Source: Anaerolineales bacterium UBA2395
Lineage (GTDB): Bacteria; Chloroflexota; Anaerolineae; Anaerolineales; Villigracilaceae
Assembly (NCBI GenBank): GCA_002343775.1
Contig: DDSH01000010.1
Span: forward strand, 1-64,000
DNA length: 64,000 bases
Reading direction: 5' to 3'
Shown here: piece by piece, positions 1 through 10,538 of the stretch
Position numbering within the stretch: the stretch's first letter is position 1
Layout: every line of letters starts with the position of its first letter
Made by a program: the position numbers and the translations under genes
Notes under the pieces: generated by a model
Seen by the model: only the letters and a program-made list of their open reading frames with translations
Databases searched by the model: none
Told to the model about the DNA's origin: nothing

Positions 1-468
1 CTCGCCACATTCCTACTCTACTATACCTTGTGGCAGGCAGTACGAAGAGTGTGGCGGTTGGGACAGACCAAGCCGGTGAAGGCGATCTTTTCGGTCTACA
101 GTGAAGCGATGGAAGCAAGGGCGCTGGCATTGATGGGACAAAAAATGAAAGCTGCCCAACTCCTCTATGGGGATGAAGTCGGAGGCGCCATCATCGAGCA
201 GGATGAAGGTGACATCCTCATGAAATTGGCGCGTGAAGCACTGGAGACGGCAGACCTGCCCGATCTGCAATCGCTCTTTGCAGATGAAGTGGTGGTCTCG
301 AATTCACCAATGGGATGTCCGACAGTTCCAAGTGTGCCGTTACCTGTCCCTGAAATGCCCAAGACGGTTTCCTGGTCTGATTGGATGACGAACAAAGGTG
401 TGGCGGGTAGAGTGGCAGGCAGAGTACGTCCTGAACGAACAACACAAAATCAAGCATCCCTTTTCTAA
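1..468 (+). CDS. SNF2-family helicase, C-terminal fragment (cut by left edge)
   Basis: The frame is open from base 1, so only the C-terminal part (about 155 residues) is present. The start of the fragment reads YTLWQAVRRVWRLGQTKPV, which matches helicase motif VI of SNF2/RapA-type ATPases (Q-x-x-R-x-x-R-x-G-Q), where arginines contact ATP. A helical tail follows (KMKAAQLLYGDEVGGAI). Such proteins are DNA translocases, and in accessory regions they often belong to mobile or defence loci. The substrate cannot be told from this piece. A zinc-finger gene follows about 100 bases downstream on the same strand. Confidence 0.7.
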   Translation, partial: LATFLLYYTLWQAVRRVWRLGQTKPVKAIFSVYSEAMEARALALMGQKMKAAQLLYGDEVGGAIIEQDEGDILMKLAREALETADLPDLQSLFADEVVVSNSPMGCPTVPSVPLPVPEMPKTVSWSDWMTNKGVAGRVAGRVRPERTTQNQASLF

Positions 469-570
469 AGTCCAGCATTTCACATTCCCAAGAGGGTATT
501 AAGAATGCAGGGAAACGACAGCAGTCCGGGTGTGTAGCCCGGACTGCGCTATCCTATGATGGAGGTCACG

Positions 571-999
571 ATGGAAAAACAACCAAGATGCAAAAAATGT
601 GGTCGGCGCTTGAAATCTACCCTGAGCATTGCAATCGGCATGGGTCCCAAGTGTGCGGGGATCACGTCCACCTCTGCGAAACGTGTTCGCGTCCAGAGCA
701 AACCAAGTTCTCGCGTGGCTTTTTCCGATAAGACACTTGACCAAGCGCAAGCACCTCCTTTCTCGGGCGAACTACCAAAGAAACTGCTGAGCAAGAGAGA
801 GTTGTTCCGTAAACGCATGGAAGAACGCCGACGATTGTTCGAGACCCGACTGCCATTCCAGTGCGGATTGGTGTTGCCAGCAAGAAAGCCGCTAGTGTAC
901 TTCCCTTTGGAAGATGGCTCTTGGCGGGAAGACTACAGCGGAAGGGTAATCTCTCATGAAAGGCTACAACAATATCTGATAAGGTATAGGATTATATAG
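571..999 (+). CDS. Small zinc-finger protein (DUF6011-like N terminus)
   Basis: Start chosen at 571 because GGAGG at 561-565 lies 5 bases upstream. An earlier in-frame ATG at 556 has no such site. Residues 6-29 hold C-K-K-C-G-R-x-L ... S-I-A-I-G-M-G-P-K-C, the C-x2-C-G-R...G-x-G-P-x-C pattern of DUF6011-type zinc ribbons found in phage and accessory proteins. The middle is basic and coiled (RKRMEERRRLFETR), suggesting nucleic-acid binding. The C terminus is not recognised. It probably forms a transcription unit with the helicase upstream. Molecular role unknown. Confidence 0.6.
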   Translation: MEKQPRCKKCGRRLKSTLSIAIGMGPKCAGITSTSAKRVRVQSKPSSRVAFSDKTLDQAQAPPFSGELPKKLLSKRELFRKRMEERRRLFETRLPFQCGLVLPARKPLVYFPLEDGSWREDYSGRVISHERLQQYLIRYRII

Positions 1000-1006
1000 A
1001 CAGCAT

Positions 1007-1037
1007 GCCCCTGATTTCAATCAGGGGCTTTTTGTTT
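1007..1037 (+). terminator. Rho-independent terminator
   Basis: GCCCCTGA (1007-1014) pairs with TCAGGGGC (1021-1028), with the short loop TTTCAA, followed by a T-rich run (1029-1037). It ends the upstream plus-strand unit and insulates it from the CRISPR array. Confidence 0.85.
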
Positions 1038-1168
1038 TAAACTTTCTCGCTCATGCATAAAAGAAATTGGCATAATAGGGGAGAACTGGTAATTGCCTTA
1101 ATAATTAAGCAATCCTTCTCCCACGCACATGGGAAAATCAATCCACAAACCCAAATGTTGATCAGAAT

Positions 1169-4100
1169 CAATTCATCCCCACGTGTGTGGGGAATACGTC
1201 CTGCGGAACATGCCCGTGGAGGCAGCCACGCGGTTCATCCCCACGTCTGTGGGGAATACTCGCAGCCTCTCTGCGCGGATCCAATTTCCAACGGTTCATC
1301 CCCACGTGTGTGGGGAATACCTTGTCCAGCGCCAAACTCACCCAGTACTCATCCGGTTCATCCCCACGTGTGTGGGGAATACGGAGACGCACCGCATGAA
1401 AAAAATTTTGCTTGCGCGGTTCATCCCCACGTGTGTGGGGAATACTTGGGGATTCCTGCCCGATGCACAACGGGCATTCGGTTCATCCCCACGTGTGTGG
1501 GGAATACACCGTGAGCGTAATGGCGGGCGATCCCCGTCTTACGGTTCATCCCCACGTGTGTGGGGAATACTTGCGGATGTCATCCAGCGGCTTGCCATAA
1601 TCCGGTTCATCCCCACGTGTGTGGGGAATACTTCCAGATCACGACCATACCTGGCCCGCCAGGCGGTTCATCCCCACGTGTGTGGGGAATACGCCTTGAC
1701 CGGTTCGACCGTTCCTCCCAATTCGGTTCATCCCCACGTGTGTGGGGAATACTGAAAACAGGTACATCGACCAGCCAAAAGGTACGGTTCATCCCCACGT
1801 GTGTGGGGAATACGACGATTCGACCAATGAACTCGCGTTCGATGGCGGTTCATCCCCACGTGTGTGGGGAATACACCGCGAGATAGCAAATACGCCCGCC
1901 GACATGCGGTTCATCCCCACGTGTGTGGGGAATACGCGAGGCGGGAACGTATCGTTGCGCTAACAGGTCGGTTCATCCCCACGTGTGTGGGGAATACGGT
2001 TGTGTTGGTGGTTGGTTCCTTGCTTTTATCGGTTCATCCCCACGTGTGTGGGGAATACGCGATACCCGCCGTAAGTGTTTTGGAAGTTTTCCGGTTCATC
2101 CCCACGTGTGTGGGGAATACGTTCGTCATTCGTCGCACCTTTGGCTATCGTGCGCGGTTCATCCCCACGTGTGTGGGGAATACGGTTTTTTTGTCAAAGT
2201 GATATTTGATACCTACGGTTCATCCCCACGTGTGTGGGGAATACTCTTCTGGCAGCCTGCCGCCCTTTTCGATTTTCGGTTCATCCCCACGTGTGTGGGG
2301 AATACGCGATCACCCCGAACGCCAATACACCGCGCAACGGTTCATCCCCACGTGTGTGGGGAATACATGTTGGTGTCGAGCCAACCCTTCACAAGTGGAC
2401 GGTTCATCCCCACGTGTGTGGGGAATACTGGTCAACGCCGACCCCACACTAATGGCGAAGACCGGTTCATCCCCACGTGTGTGGGGAATACTCTCTCAAC
2501 TCGCGGCGGAGTCTGAGGCGCACGCGGTTCATCCCCACGTGTGTGGGGAATACTTGAGCCCGGATGGAATAAAGCCTTCGACGATCACGGTTCATCCCCA
2601 CGTGTGTGGGGAATACGTCGGTATGATGCAACCTTTGTGTTTTTATAATCGGTTCATCCCCACGTGTGTGGGGAATACTCGCTCGTCAATTGTCGGATAA
2701 TGATCGTCTGCGGTTCATCCCCACGTGTGTGGGGAATACGTTCTCCTCTTGTCATCTGGCGTTACGCCAGTGCGGTTCATCCCCACGTGTGTGGGGAATA
2801 CCAGTCCAGCGCGGTAATGCGCTTACGTTCATCCGGTTCATCCCCACGTGTGTGGGGAATACGCATACGGAAAAGTTAATCTTGATGTAAAAGGCGGTTT
2901 ATCCCCACGTGTGTGGGGAATACGCGCCCGACGAAGCCGGGATGTTTGTTATCACCGGTTCATCCCCACGTGTGTGGGGAATACCGGAAAAGCGTTCGTA
3001 TTGGCTTCAAAATACCCGGTTCATCCCCACGTGTGTGGGGAATACGAAATCCGGCAAGGACTTCTATCCGACTCTCGCCGGTTCATCCCCACGTGTGTGG
3101 GGAATACGCTGAATGAAATTCGGCATGTCTATCTCCAGTCGGTTCATCCCCACGTGTGTGGGGAATACTCATAAAACAGGGATATGATGGTCGCTCCCTG
3201 CGGTTCATCCCCACGTGTGTGGGGAATACGCGTTGTGCGGAGTCGCTTCTGCCAGGAATTTCGGTTCATCCCCACGTGTGTGGGGAATACGCCATCGCCC
3301 AACTCGACCTGGATAGAACGCATCGGTTCATCCCCACGTGTGTGGGGAATACGTTCGTGCGGTCCGGATCGTGTGCCCCAGTCACCGGTTCATCCCCACG
3401 TGTGTGGGGAATACCCTGAATGCCAAGCAGAGCGAATTGGCTGAAATCGGTTCATCCCCACGTGTGTGGGGAATACGCGGACGCTGGCGCGTCAGGCGCG
3501 TTTGCATCCGGTTCATCCCCACGTGTGTGGGGAATACGTGTTTGCGCGGTGACTTTTGGAACGTGGTCTCGGTTCATCCCCACGTGTGTGGGGAATACGT
3601 GGAAGCCGGGCTGGGGGCGCTTGCTGGATGCGGTTCATCCCCACGTGTGTGGGGAATACGGATGATAAAAACCAACGCGGTCATAAAAATACGGTTCATC
3701 CCCACGTGTGTGGGGAATACGATGACCTCTTTTCGAGCCGCGCGTTCCAGTTCCGGTTCATCCCCACGTGTGTGGGGAATACGGCTTTTTCAGCCAATTG
3801 CTGGATCGTGATCCCGGTTCATCCCCACGTGTGTGGGGAATACACAAAGCGTGCACCAGACGTCAGGCAGGCGCGGCGGTTCATCCCCACGTGTGTGGGG
3901 AATACCCGAACACGATCACCAACGTCACGATCACACTCGGTTCATCCCCACGTGTGTGGGGAATACGTTCACATAAGGCAGCCGCGCCCCCACCAGTTCC
4001 GGTTCATCCCCACGTGTGTGGGGAATACGCTCAACCAGCCCCGCAGCCCCTTCCGCGCATCCGGTTCATCCCCACGTGTGTGGGGAATACTCTGTGGGTG

Positions 4101-7100
4101 CCGCGTATACCGGTAACTTCGCCGGTTCATCCCCACGTGTGTGGGGAATACGACTGAGTTCTCAAGCCTTGCGGAGACCTGGGCGGTTCATCCCCACGTG
4201 TGTGGGGAATACTTTGTGGCGATCGTTCCGGCAGTGACGCCCGCCGGTTCATCCCCACGTGTGTGGGGAATACTGAAGTCACTGGTCAAAGCTGCACTGG
4301 CAGAACGGTTCATCCCCACGTGTGTGGGGAATACACAAACTGGCGACCATGCAGTTTGACGGCGAACGGTTCATCCCCACGTGTGTGGGGAATACTTCAC
4401 GCAGCCATTGGATCGCCGCTTCGGCTTCGGTTCATCCCCACGTGTGTGGGGAATACGCATTTGCCCTGCCAACCATGCCAGCAGTGCATCGGTTCATCCC
4501 CACGTGTGTGGGGAATACGCCGGCGATCTTCAAAAGACGCGTGCGCCCGCGCGGTTCATCCCCACGTGTGTGGGGAATACCCTGAATGCCAAGCAGAGCG
4601 AATTGGCTGAAATCGGTTCATCCCCACGTGTGTGGGGAATACTCGTGATGGTCGGTTGTTTTGTGATCGGATGGCGGTTCATCCCCACGTGTGTGGGGAA
4701 TACTTCGTTCCGCTTGCAGAATCAAGGGACGGCGCACGGTTCATCCCCACGTGTGTGGGGAATACTTTGCCCATCGCTTTACTCCTCTGTATTATTGCGG
4801 TTCATCCCCACGTGTGTGGGGAATACGCTGCGCACGAACTCGTCCCATTCCCGCACCACCGGTTCATCCCCACGTGTGTGGGGAATACTGTCACCTCTGC
4901 GCCGCATCCGGGCATTTTGGCGGTTCATCCCCACGTGTGTGGGGAATACAAACTCGCAAAGGATGCGCGCAAGTTCCTGCTGCGGTTCATCCCCACGTGT
5001 GTGGGGAATACGTTTGCAGTATTTGTGAAGCGGAAGTCGTGCTCGGTTCATCCCCACGTGTGTGGGGAATACGCCGGTTTGTCTGGGGCGCTTTCCGCTT
5101 CGCCCGGTTCATCCCCACGTGTGTGGGGAATACGAGCGGGATGACCCGACGTGGCTGGTGCGTATCGGTTCATCCCCACGTGTGTGGGGAATACGACCAA
5201 AGACCGCGGCGGGGATGAGCGTAGTGCCGGTTCATCCCCACGTGTGTGGGGAATACAAGTGTGGATAAATTATCAGCGTTGGAAACTGCGGTTCATCCCC
5301 ACGTGTGTGGGGAATACCCCCGCGTTGTAACGCTCCCGTTGTGCATCGTCGGTTCATCCCCACGTGTGTGGGGAATACCAGAGGACGCAAGGCGCGACGG
5401 CTTCTGCAACCGGTTCATCCCCACGTGTGTGGGGAATACGACAATGTTTGTGGGTTGTAACTTTGGCAAACCGGTTCATCCCCACGTGTGTGGGGAATAC
5501 TAGATATTAAGTTAATTAATACAGATTCTTCTTCGGTTCATCCCCACGTGTGTGGGGAATACGTGCTACCAAACCCAAGCCCCTTGTGACTGACCGGTTC
5601 ATCCCCACGTGTGTGGGGAATACGTAGAACGGTTTGCGTTACTGGCGCATGGCGGCGGTTCATCCCCACGTGTGTGGGGAATACACGGTGGCGGTTATGA
5701 ATCAAATCGCCCTAGCCCGGTTCATCCCCACGTGTGTGGGGAATACAAGAAGATCGCCGAAGCCACGCTGCTCGAACCCGGTTCATCCCCACGTGTGTGG
5801 GGAATACTTTTCCCGGACGGCTCCGCACCGAAATACACCCGGTTCATCCCCACGTGTGTGGGGAATACGCACACCAACAAAAAATCCGTATTCGGTACAT
5901 TCGGTTCATCCCCACGTGTGTGGGGAATACGATCTGCTATGGCTTAGCCAGCCTGTTCTACAACCGGTTCATCCCCACGTGTGTGGGGAATACGCATACG
6001 GATTCACGTCCGAAGCTGCACAACGACGGTTCATCCCCACGTGTGTGGGGAATACGGGGTGGACTCCGCTTGCTTGCCGTCTTGCAGGGCGGTTCATCCC
6101 CACGTGTGTGGGGAATACGTGACGCGGTCCCATTCCTTCCGCGCTTCGCCGGTTCATCCCCACGTGTGTGGGGAATACTGAGGGAGTTCGGCGTATTTCA
6201 TGGCGTCCTACGGTTCATCCCCACGTGTGTGGGGAATACGGCGAGCGTAAAAGCCGAGGGCTCGAAACATGCGGTTCATCCCCACGTGTGTGGGGAATAC
6301 CACCTTCGCCGGCTTCGCTCCACGCCCGCTGCCGGTTCATCCCCACGTGTGTGGGGAATACTTCGTGCTTCTTTGATCGAACATTGGTTTCTCCGGTTCA
6401 TCCCCACGTGTGTGGGGAATACACAATGCGCTGGTAGGCGAAGACGACCCCGCGACCGGTTCATCCCCACGTGTGTGGGGAATACTTGTCATGATTTTTC
6501 CTTGCGCGCCTTTTTCGCGGTTCATCCCCACGTGTGTGGGGAATACGGCACCAGGTGCTACGCTGCCGCCAGCAGTGGCGGTTCATCCCCACGTGTGTGG
6601 GGAATACTCGTCGCCGCGGGAAGTTCCACCTTGGTCAGCGCGGTTCATCCCCACGTGTGTGGGGAATACGAAAGCGCGGACAGGGCGCGATGGTGCGCAT
6701 TCGGTTCATCCCCACGTGTGTGGGGAATACGTGTCCTGTTGGGAAGTTCGCCGCGGCGCAGCGCGGTTCATCCCCACGTGTGTGGGGAATACTGGCTGGC
6801 AGTTGCATCCGCGTTCACGCGCTGCGGTTCATCCCCACGTGTGTGGGGAATACAGAGTGGTGCCAGGTTCGAGGATCTGTCCCACCTGGTTCATCCCCAC
6901 GTGTGTGGGGAATACGATGGAGAATGCCAGGGCGAAGATTGGCTCTGGCGGTTCATCCCCACGTGTGTGGGGAATACGTGTTGCTCAGGATACGGTCTAC
7001 CGATCCTATCGGTTCATCCCCACGTGTGTGGGGAATACGGAGACCCAATCGATGACGCTGTTGAAATAGGCGGTTCATCCCCACGTGTGTGGGGAATACA

Positions 7101-8390
7101 CCAAGTGCGCAGTGTGGACAGTTCGATTCGCCGGTTCATCCCCACGTGTGTGGGGAATACGATGCCGGATGGTGGCGACTCTGCTGACGATGTCGGTTCA
7201 TCCCCACGTGTGTGGGGAATACGAGCGCGTGGCGACCTACCCCGACGACGAAACCGGTTCATCCCCACGTGTGTGGGGAATACGTCTCCAAGCCACCAAC
7301 ATCCGCAGCCACCTGCGGTTCATCCCCACGTGTGTGGGGAATACAGGTAGCATTTTTCGGTCTTGTAAGAATACTGCGGTTCATCCCCACGTGTGTGGGG
7401 AATACATCACGTGCCTTGAGGATCGCTTTGCCAGCCATCGGTTCATCCCCACGTGTGTGGGGAATACGACCAGCCTCGAGATGATGGTGCCGTCCATCAA
7501 CGGTTCATCCCCACGTGTGTGGGGAATACGGTTCTGCCTTGCGTTTTCCGGTGGCAACCATCGGTTCATCCCCACGTGTGTGGGGAATACATGGAGCGCG
7601 CCGGCTCGAAAGGCGATGCCGACCGGTTCATCCCCACGTGTGTGGGGAATACCATTTCTTTGGAGCGACATCGACGGGCGCCGACGGTTCATCCCCACGT
7701 GTGTGGGGAATACTGCATGTAATCCTTGGGGATCACCAGCCCGATCGGTTCATCCCCACGTGTGTGGGGAATACTGGCAAGCGGTTGAATGGTCACGTCA
7801 CCCAGACCGGTTCATCCCCACGTGTGTGGGGAATACGGTGATCGAATACTCGAATCCGTTCACGGGCAACGGTTCATCCCCACGTGTGTGGGGAATACGG
7901 GGAGAGCAGAATCATTCTGACGAAATCTGGCGGTTCATCCCCACGTGTGTGGGGAATACCCTCGCCAAGCGTCACCAGATCCACCGGGATGCCGGTTCAT
8001 CCCCACGTGTGTGGGGAATACGAAGTGCGGCGCAATCTGTCATTGCAAGAATTCGGTTCATCCCCACGTGTGTGGGGAATACTCAACGACCAAGCCATGC
8101 TCACCAGCGCCGCGCGGTTCATCCCCACGTGTGTGGGGAATACTGCCCACGACAACGGGCGGACAGGTGACTCGTACGGTTCATCCCCACGTGTGTGGGG
8201 AATACTCAAGATAAACACGAAGTAAATAAAATCCTGACCGGTTCATCCCCACGTGTGTGGGGAATACCTTTTCGCACCTTGATGTACTATCCCAGACTCG
8301 CGGTTCATCCCCACGTGTGTGGGGAATACTATTTTTTTATTGCCTTTTATGGATCGTCTGTCGGTTCATCCCCACGTGTGTGGGGAATAC
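1169..8390 (-). CRISPR. Type I-E CRISPR array, 118 repeats / 117 spacers
   Basis: The 29-base repeat begins CGGTTCATCCCCACGTGT on the plus strand and ends GGGGAATAC. Read on the minus strand it begins GTATTCCCCACACACGTGGG and ends GGATGAACCG, the I-E type with a CCCC/GGGG hairpin. Unit length is 60-63 bases, mostly 61, so spacers are 31-34 bases. I counted repeat starts by eye from 1169 to 8362. The array is read from 8390 towards 1169, like the cas genes. The trailer end has the degenerate copies: 1169 has AA in place of GG at positions 2-3, and 1231 has GTCTGT in place of GTGTGT. Internal variants are 2895 (CGGTTTATC) and 6887 (T in place of the first C). One spacer occurs twice (3415-3447 and 4581-4613). 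Peptide-like open frames through the array (HPHVCGEY and similar) are artefacts of the repeat. Confidence 0.98.
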
Positions 8391-8415
8391 CCTTATTTTT
8401 CCGAAAAAAAGAGAT
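8391..8415 (-). promoter_or_regulatory. Candidate CRISPR leader, very short
   Basis: Only 25 bases separate the cas2 stop codon (8416-8418) from the first repeat. They are A/T-rich on the minus strand, with a CTCTTTTTTTCGG tract followed by AAAAATAAGG. Any longer leader or array promoter must lie inside the 3' end of cas2, or the array is co-transcribed with the cas operon. Leader function is inferred from position. Confidence 0.5.
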
Positions 8416-8751
8416 TTAAGGGCTTTTTTCTGTTGCAGAGTCTTTATTCGTTTCCGAAACGGCAATTGGAATAGTGTTGTTGGGGATGTAGACGAGTTGT
8501 ATTCCTTCCATGTCGACCACTGCACGCTTCGTGTTGCCGTCCATGCGCATGGTAAAACGCTGTTCGTTGTTTGTGTTCCAGGCTTGCACAACTCCACCAT
8601 TGCCGCATTCTGCTTTGCACTTTTCCCAGAGAAAGTCACGGACTCGAGCAGATACATGCCCAATAAAGATTCCTGGAACCGGTTCCAAGAGCCATCGGGT
8701 AAGTTCGCCGCGTAACTTTTTTGGGACGTTTTGTAAAGCGATCATCAACAT
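8416..8751 (-). CDS. cas2: CRISPR-associated Cas2, type I-E
   Basis: 111 residues, slightly longer than E. coli Cas2e. The N terminus IALQNVPKKLRGELTRW and the SARVRDFLWEK segment are characteristic of the I-E Cas2 family (CT1978 type). Cas2 is the dimeric core of the Cas1-Cas2 spacer integrase. The gene overlaps the cas1 stop by 7 bases, so the two are translationally coupled. It ends 25 bases before the array, so its 3' end may contain leader sequence. The C-terminal tail (ETNKDSATEKSP) is polar and probably disordered. Confidence 0.95.
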   Translation of the reverse strand: MLMIALQNVPKKLRGELTRWLLEPVPGIFIGHVSARVRDFLWEKCKAECGNGGVVQAWNTNNEQRFTMRMDGNTKRAVVDMEGIQLVYIPNNTIPIAVSETNKDSATEKSP

Positions 8752-9665
8752 GGCGCGGGGCCTCCTTCATGGATGGTATCAGGCCACAGGTTGGTTGGAA
8801 GAGCGGGATCCGCATCCACATCCAGCAGGTCGTTGATGGGTTCATCCTTGACTTCGAGGATATCATCTATATCAGGAAGAATTCTCTCCAGCAATTTGAT
8901 TTCGCGGAATTTTTCACGGCACGCCATACGGACGCGTCGTTCTATGTTCTGGTTCGACTCCGCCGCGACGGAGAAAGCGATCGGGATGGTGAAGTCTGCT
9001 TTGTAGAGATCGGCAATATCGTATACAAATGAGAGTTGTTTGCCGGTATGCACGAAACCGATCGCGGGGGAATAACCGCCCGAGACGATTGCGGCATGGC
9101 AGAGCGAATTCAAGGTGGCATTTGCAGCCGAGAGGGCTCGATTGATTGGGTCGCCTCCGCCCCAATTGAAGCGGTCGTAATTTCTGCCGTTCCACTGAAC
9201 ACCATACTTCTGGCTTGCTTCTTTGTAGGCACGGCGGACCCGCACGCCTTCAAAACCGCGTATCTGGGGTAGCGTGAGGGATGGATCGAGCGTTTCGGTA
9301 AATCGTTTTTGATACATCCGAATGCATACGCGGGTATGTTTGACCGGGTTGCAGGCAAGTTCCGCCTGTTGCAATAGATGATATGCCTTGCGGGTTTCGC
9401 CCAAGCCTTGCGCGTAGAACTTTGTCATCTCTTCGCCTGTCCACAACATAGTACATCCGTTATCGGCGAGAACCTTCACGGCGGCGTGGGTGATTTTTGT
9501 GCCGGGACCGAGCATGAGCACGCACAGCGACGCGGCTGGGACCAGCGTGCGTCCGTCCTTTTGCCATAATTCGATGGCGTGCCCAGCCTGTTCGATCACT
9601 GCGTGCTCCACGTAGAGATACGAAAGGCTGTCACGCAGTTTGGGTAAACCATGTAAATCTTGCAT
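8745..9665 (-). CDS. cas1: CRISPR-associated Cas1, type I-E integrase
   Basis: 306 residues, full length for Cas1e. The family core is clear: NRALSAANATLNSLCHAA, then GFVHTGKQLSFVYDIADLYK, which contains the metal-binding His (GFVHTG) and Asp (VYDIAD) matching the E. coli catalytic residues. With Cas2 it captures and integrates spacers. A GGAGG site lies just upstream of the ATG (plus-strand cctcc at 9671-9675). The 180-base gap from cas6e contains two hairpins, so cas1-cas2 may be differentially transcribed from the Cascade genes. Confidence 0.97.
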   Translation of the reverse strand: MQDLHGLPKLRDSLSYLYVEHAVIEQAGHAIELWQKDGRTLVPAASLCVLMLGPGTKITHAAVKVLADNGCTMLWTGEEMTKFYAQGLGETRKAYHLLQQAELACNPVKHTRVCIRMYQKRFTETLDPSLTLPQIRGFEGVRVRRAYKEASQKYGVQWNGRNYDRFNWGGGDPINRALSAANATLNSLCHAAIVSGGYSPAIGFVHTGKQLSFVYDIADLYKADFTIPIAFSVAAESNQNIERRVRMACREKFREIKLLERILPDIDDILEVKDEPINDLLDVDADPALPTNLWPDTIHEGGPAPC

Positions 9666-9684
9666 GCAAGCCTCCTGTTGAGAA

Positions 9685-9739
9685 CATCCCGAAGGCTTGC
9701 ATGGTTTAAGACTTGGTGTTCAACCAAGCCTTCGGGATG
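9685..9739. repeat. 15-bp perfect inverted repeat between cas6e and cas1
   Basis: CATCCCGAAGGCTTG (9685-9699) and CAAGCCTTCGGGATG (9725-9739) are exact inverted copies separated by 25 bases. On the minus-strand transcript this stem sits just upstream of the cas1 ribosome-binding site. It could attenuate transcription or process the mRNA between the interference and adaptation genes, or be a mobile palindrome. No T-run follows it. Confidence 0.75.
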
Positions 9740-9795
9740 GTGAGTAGAATTAATGTGATGAAGACTATTCGGTTGTTAAGGTTCAGTTGTATCTG

Positions 9796-9840
9796 TGTCA
9801 TTGCGAGTGCAGGTTGTGAAGCAACCTCCCAGCAATGACA
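9796..9840. repeat. Nested palindrome of the TGTCATTGC...GCAATGACA type
   Basis: TGTCATTGC (9796-9804) pairs with GCAATGACA (9832-9840). Inside, AGGTTG (9811-9816) pairs with CAACCT (9822-9827) around TGAAG. The sequence resembles the dispersed CATTGCGAG...GAAGCAA repeat family common in Chloroflexota and other environmental genomes, judged from memory of the family. It lies 5 bases beyond the cas6e stop and can act as a 3' stabilising hairpin. Confidence 0.65.
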
Positions 9841-9845
9841 TTTAT

Positions 9846-10535
9846 TCATCGGGCGCGCGCCAGCGAGAGCAGACCGAAACCGAGCCCTTTGGCGCTTCCG
9901 AAACCTGTCGAGATGGCGTTTAGTAGACCATTTGGATCTTTCACTTGCAGGACGCCGTCGAATTGCACGGAGAGGAAGTTCAACCTTTTCGCCTTCTCTT
10001 TTTCGGAGAATAACTTTCCGCGCGTGAACTGCTCATTGACGATGTTGACCGAAACCAGCACCGCACCGGCGGATTCAAGCTTGCGCGCCAGCCATTTGTG
10101 TTGATCTTCTTCACGGAGCAAGCCCATACGCCGACCCTGTTTCCTGCCCTCACGGTCTTTCTTGACCGTTGGGTTGGCACGCAGACGAAATGCCAGCGCC
10201 TGTCCTTCGTGGAGTTGCAGGTTCAATTCTTTAATCGAGGGATTTTCCACATCGAGCGGCAGATCACCTTCCCCGACCAGATAATCTTTTCTATCTGCCA
10301 ACAGGTAAGACCAGTCGGGCTTTTGGCGTGACTGCACCAGCAGGGTGGGAATGCGCGTGCGCGGGTGCAGATCCACACGGAAGAGGATGCTGGTTGTGTT
10401 TTCCTCATTCCGTTCCGCCCTGAAGAGTCCGTTGGGGAAGGCGTTGCATACCGTACGGTGCATTTCGTAGGGGTCCGCCAGTTCGTTGCGTACCTGTCGT
10501 GAACGCGGGTTGAGGATGAGACGGGAGAGGTACAT
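9846..10535 (-). CDS. cas6e: Cas6e (CasE) crRNA endoribonuclease
   Basis: 229 residues. The N terminus MYLSRLILNPRSRQVRNEL and the PYEMHRTVCNAFP segment align with CasE. The His of YEMHRTV is in the position of the catalytic His of E. coli Cas6e. The C terminus carries the Gly-rich FGSAKGLGFGLLSLAR loop that binds the repeat hairpin. The enzyme cuts the array transcript 3' of each hairpin and stays on the crRNA as a Cascade subunit. It follows cas5e after 3 bases. Confidence 0.96.
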   Translation of the reverse strand: MYLSRLILNPRSRQVRNELADPYEMHRTVCNAFPNGLFRAERNEENTTSILFRVDLHPRTRIPTLLVQSRQKPDWSYLLADRKDYLVGEGDLPLDVENPSIKELNLQLHEGQALAFRLRANPTVKKDREGRKQGRRMGLLREEDQHKWLARKLESAGAVLVSVNIVNEQFTRGKLFSEKEKAKRLNFLSVQFDGVLQVKDPNGLLNAISTGFGSAKGLGFGLLSLARAR

Positions 10536-10538
10536 AAC

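Noticed and set aside
1111..1139. A possible fossil repeat 58 bases before the first recognised repeat (CTCCCACGCACATGGGAAAA).
   Set aside because: Only about half of the bases match, mostly in the CCC/GGG stem; too weak to count as a repeat.
1053..8420. Dozens of long open frames through the array (HPHVCGEY, SSPRVWGI and RFIPTCVGNT repeats).
   Set aside because: They are translations of the CRISPR repeat in three frames, without start signals or real proteins.
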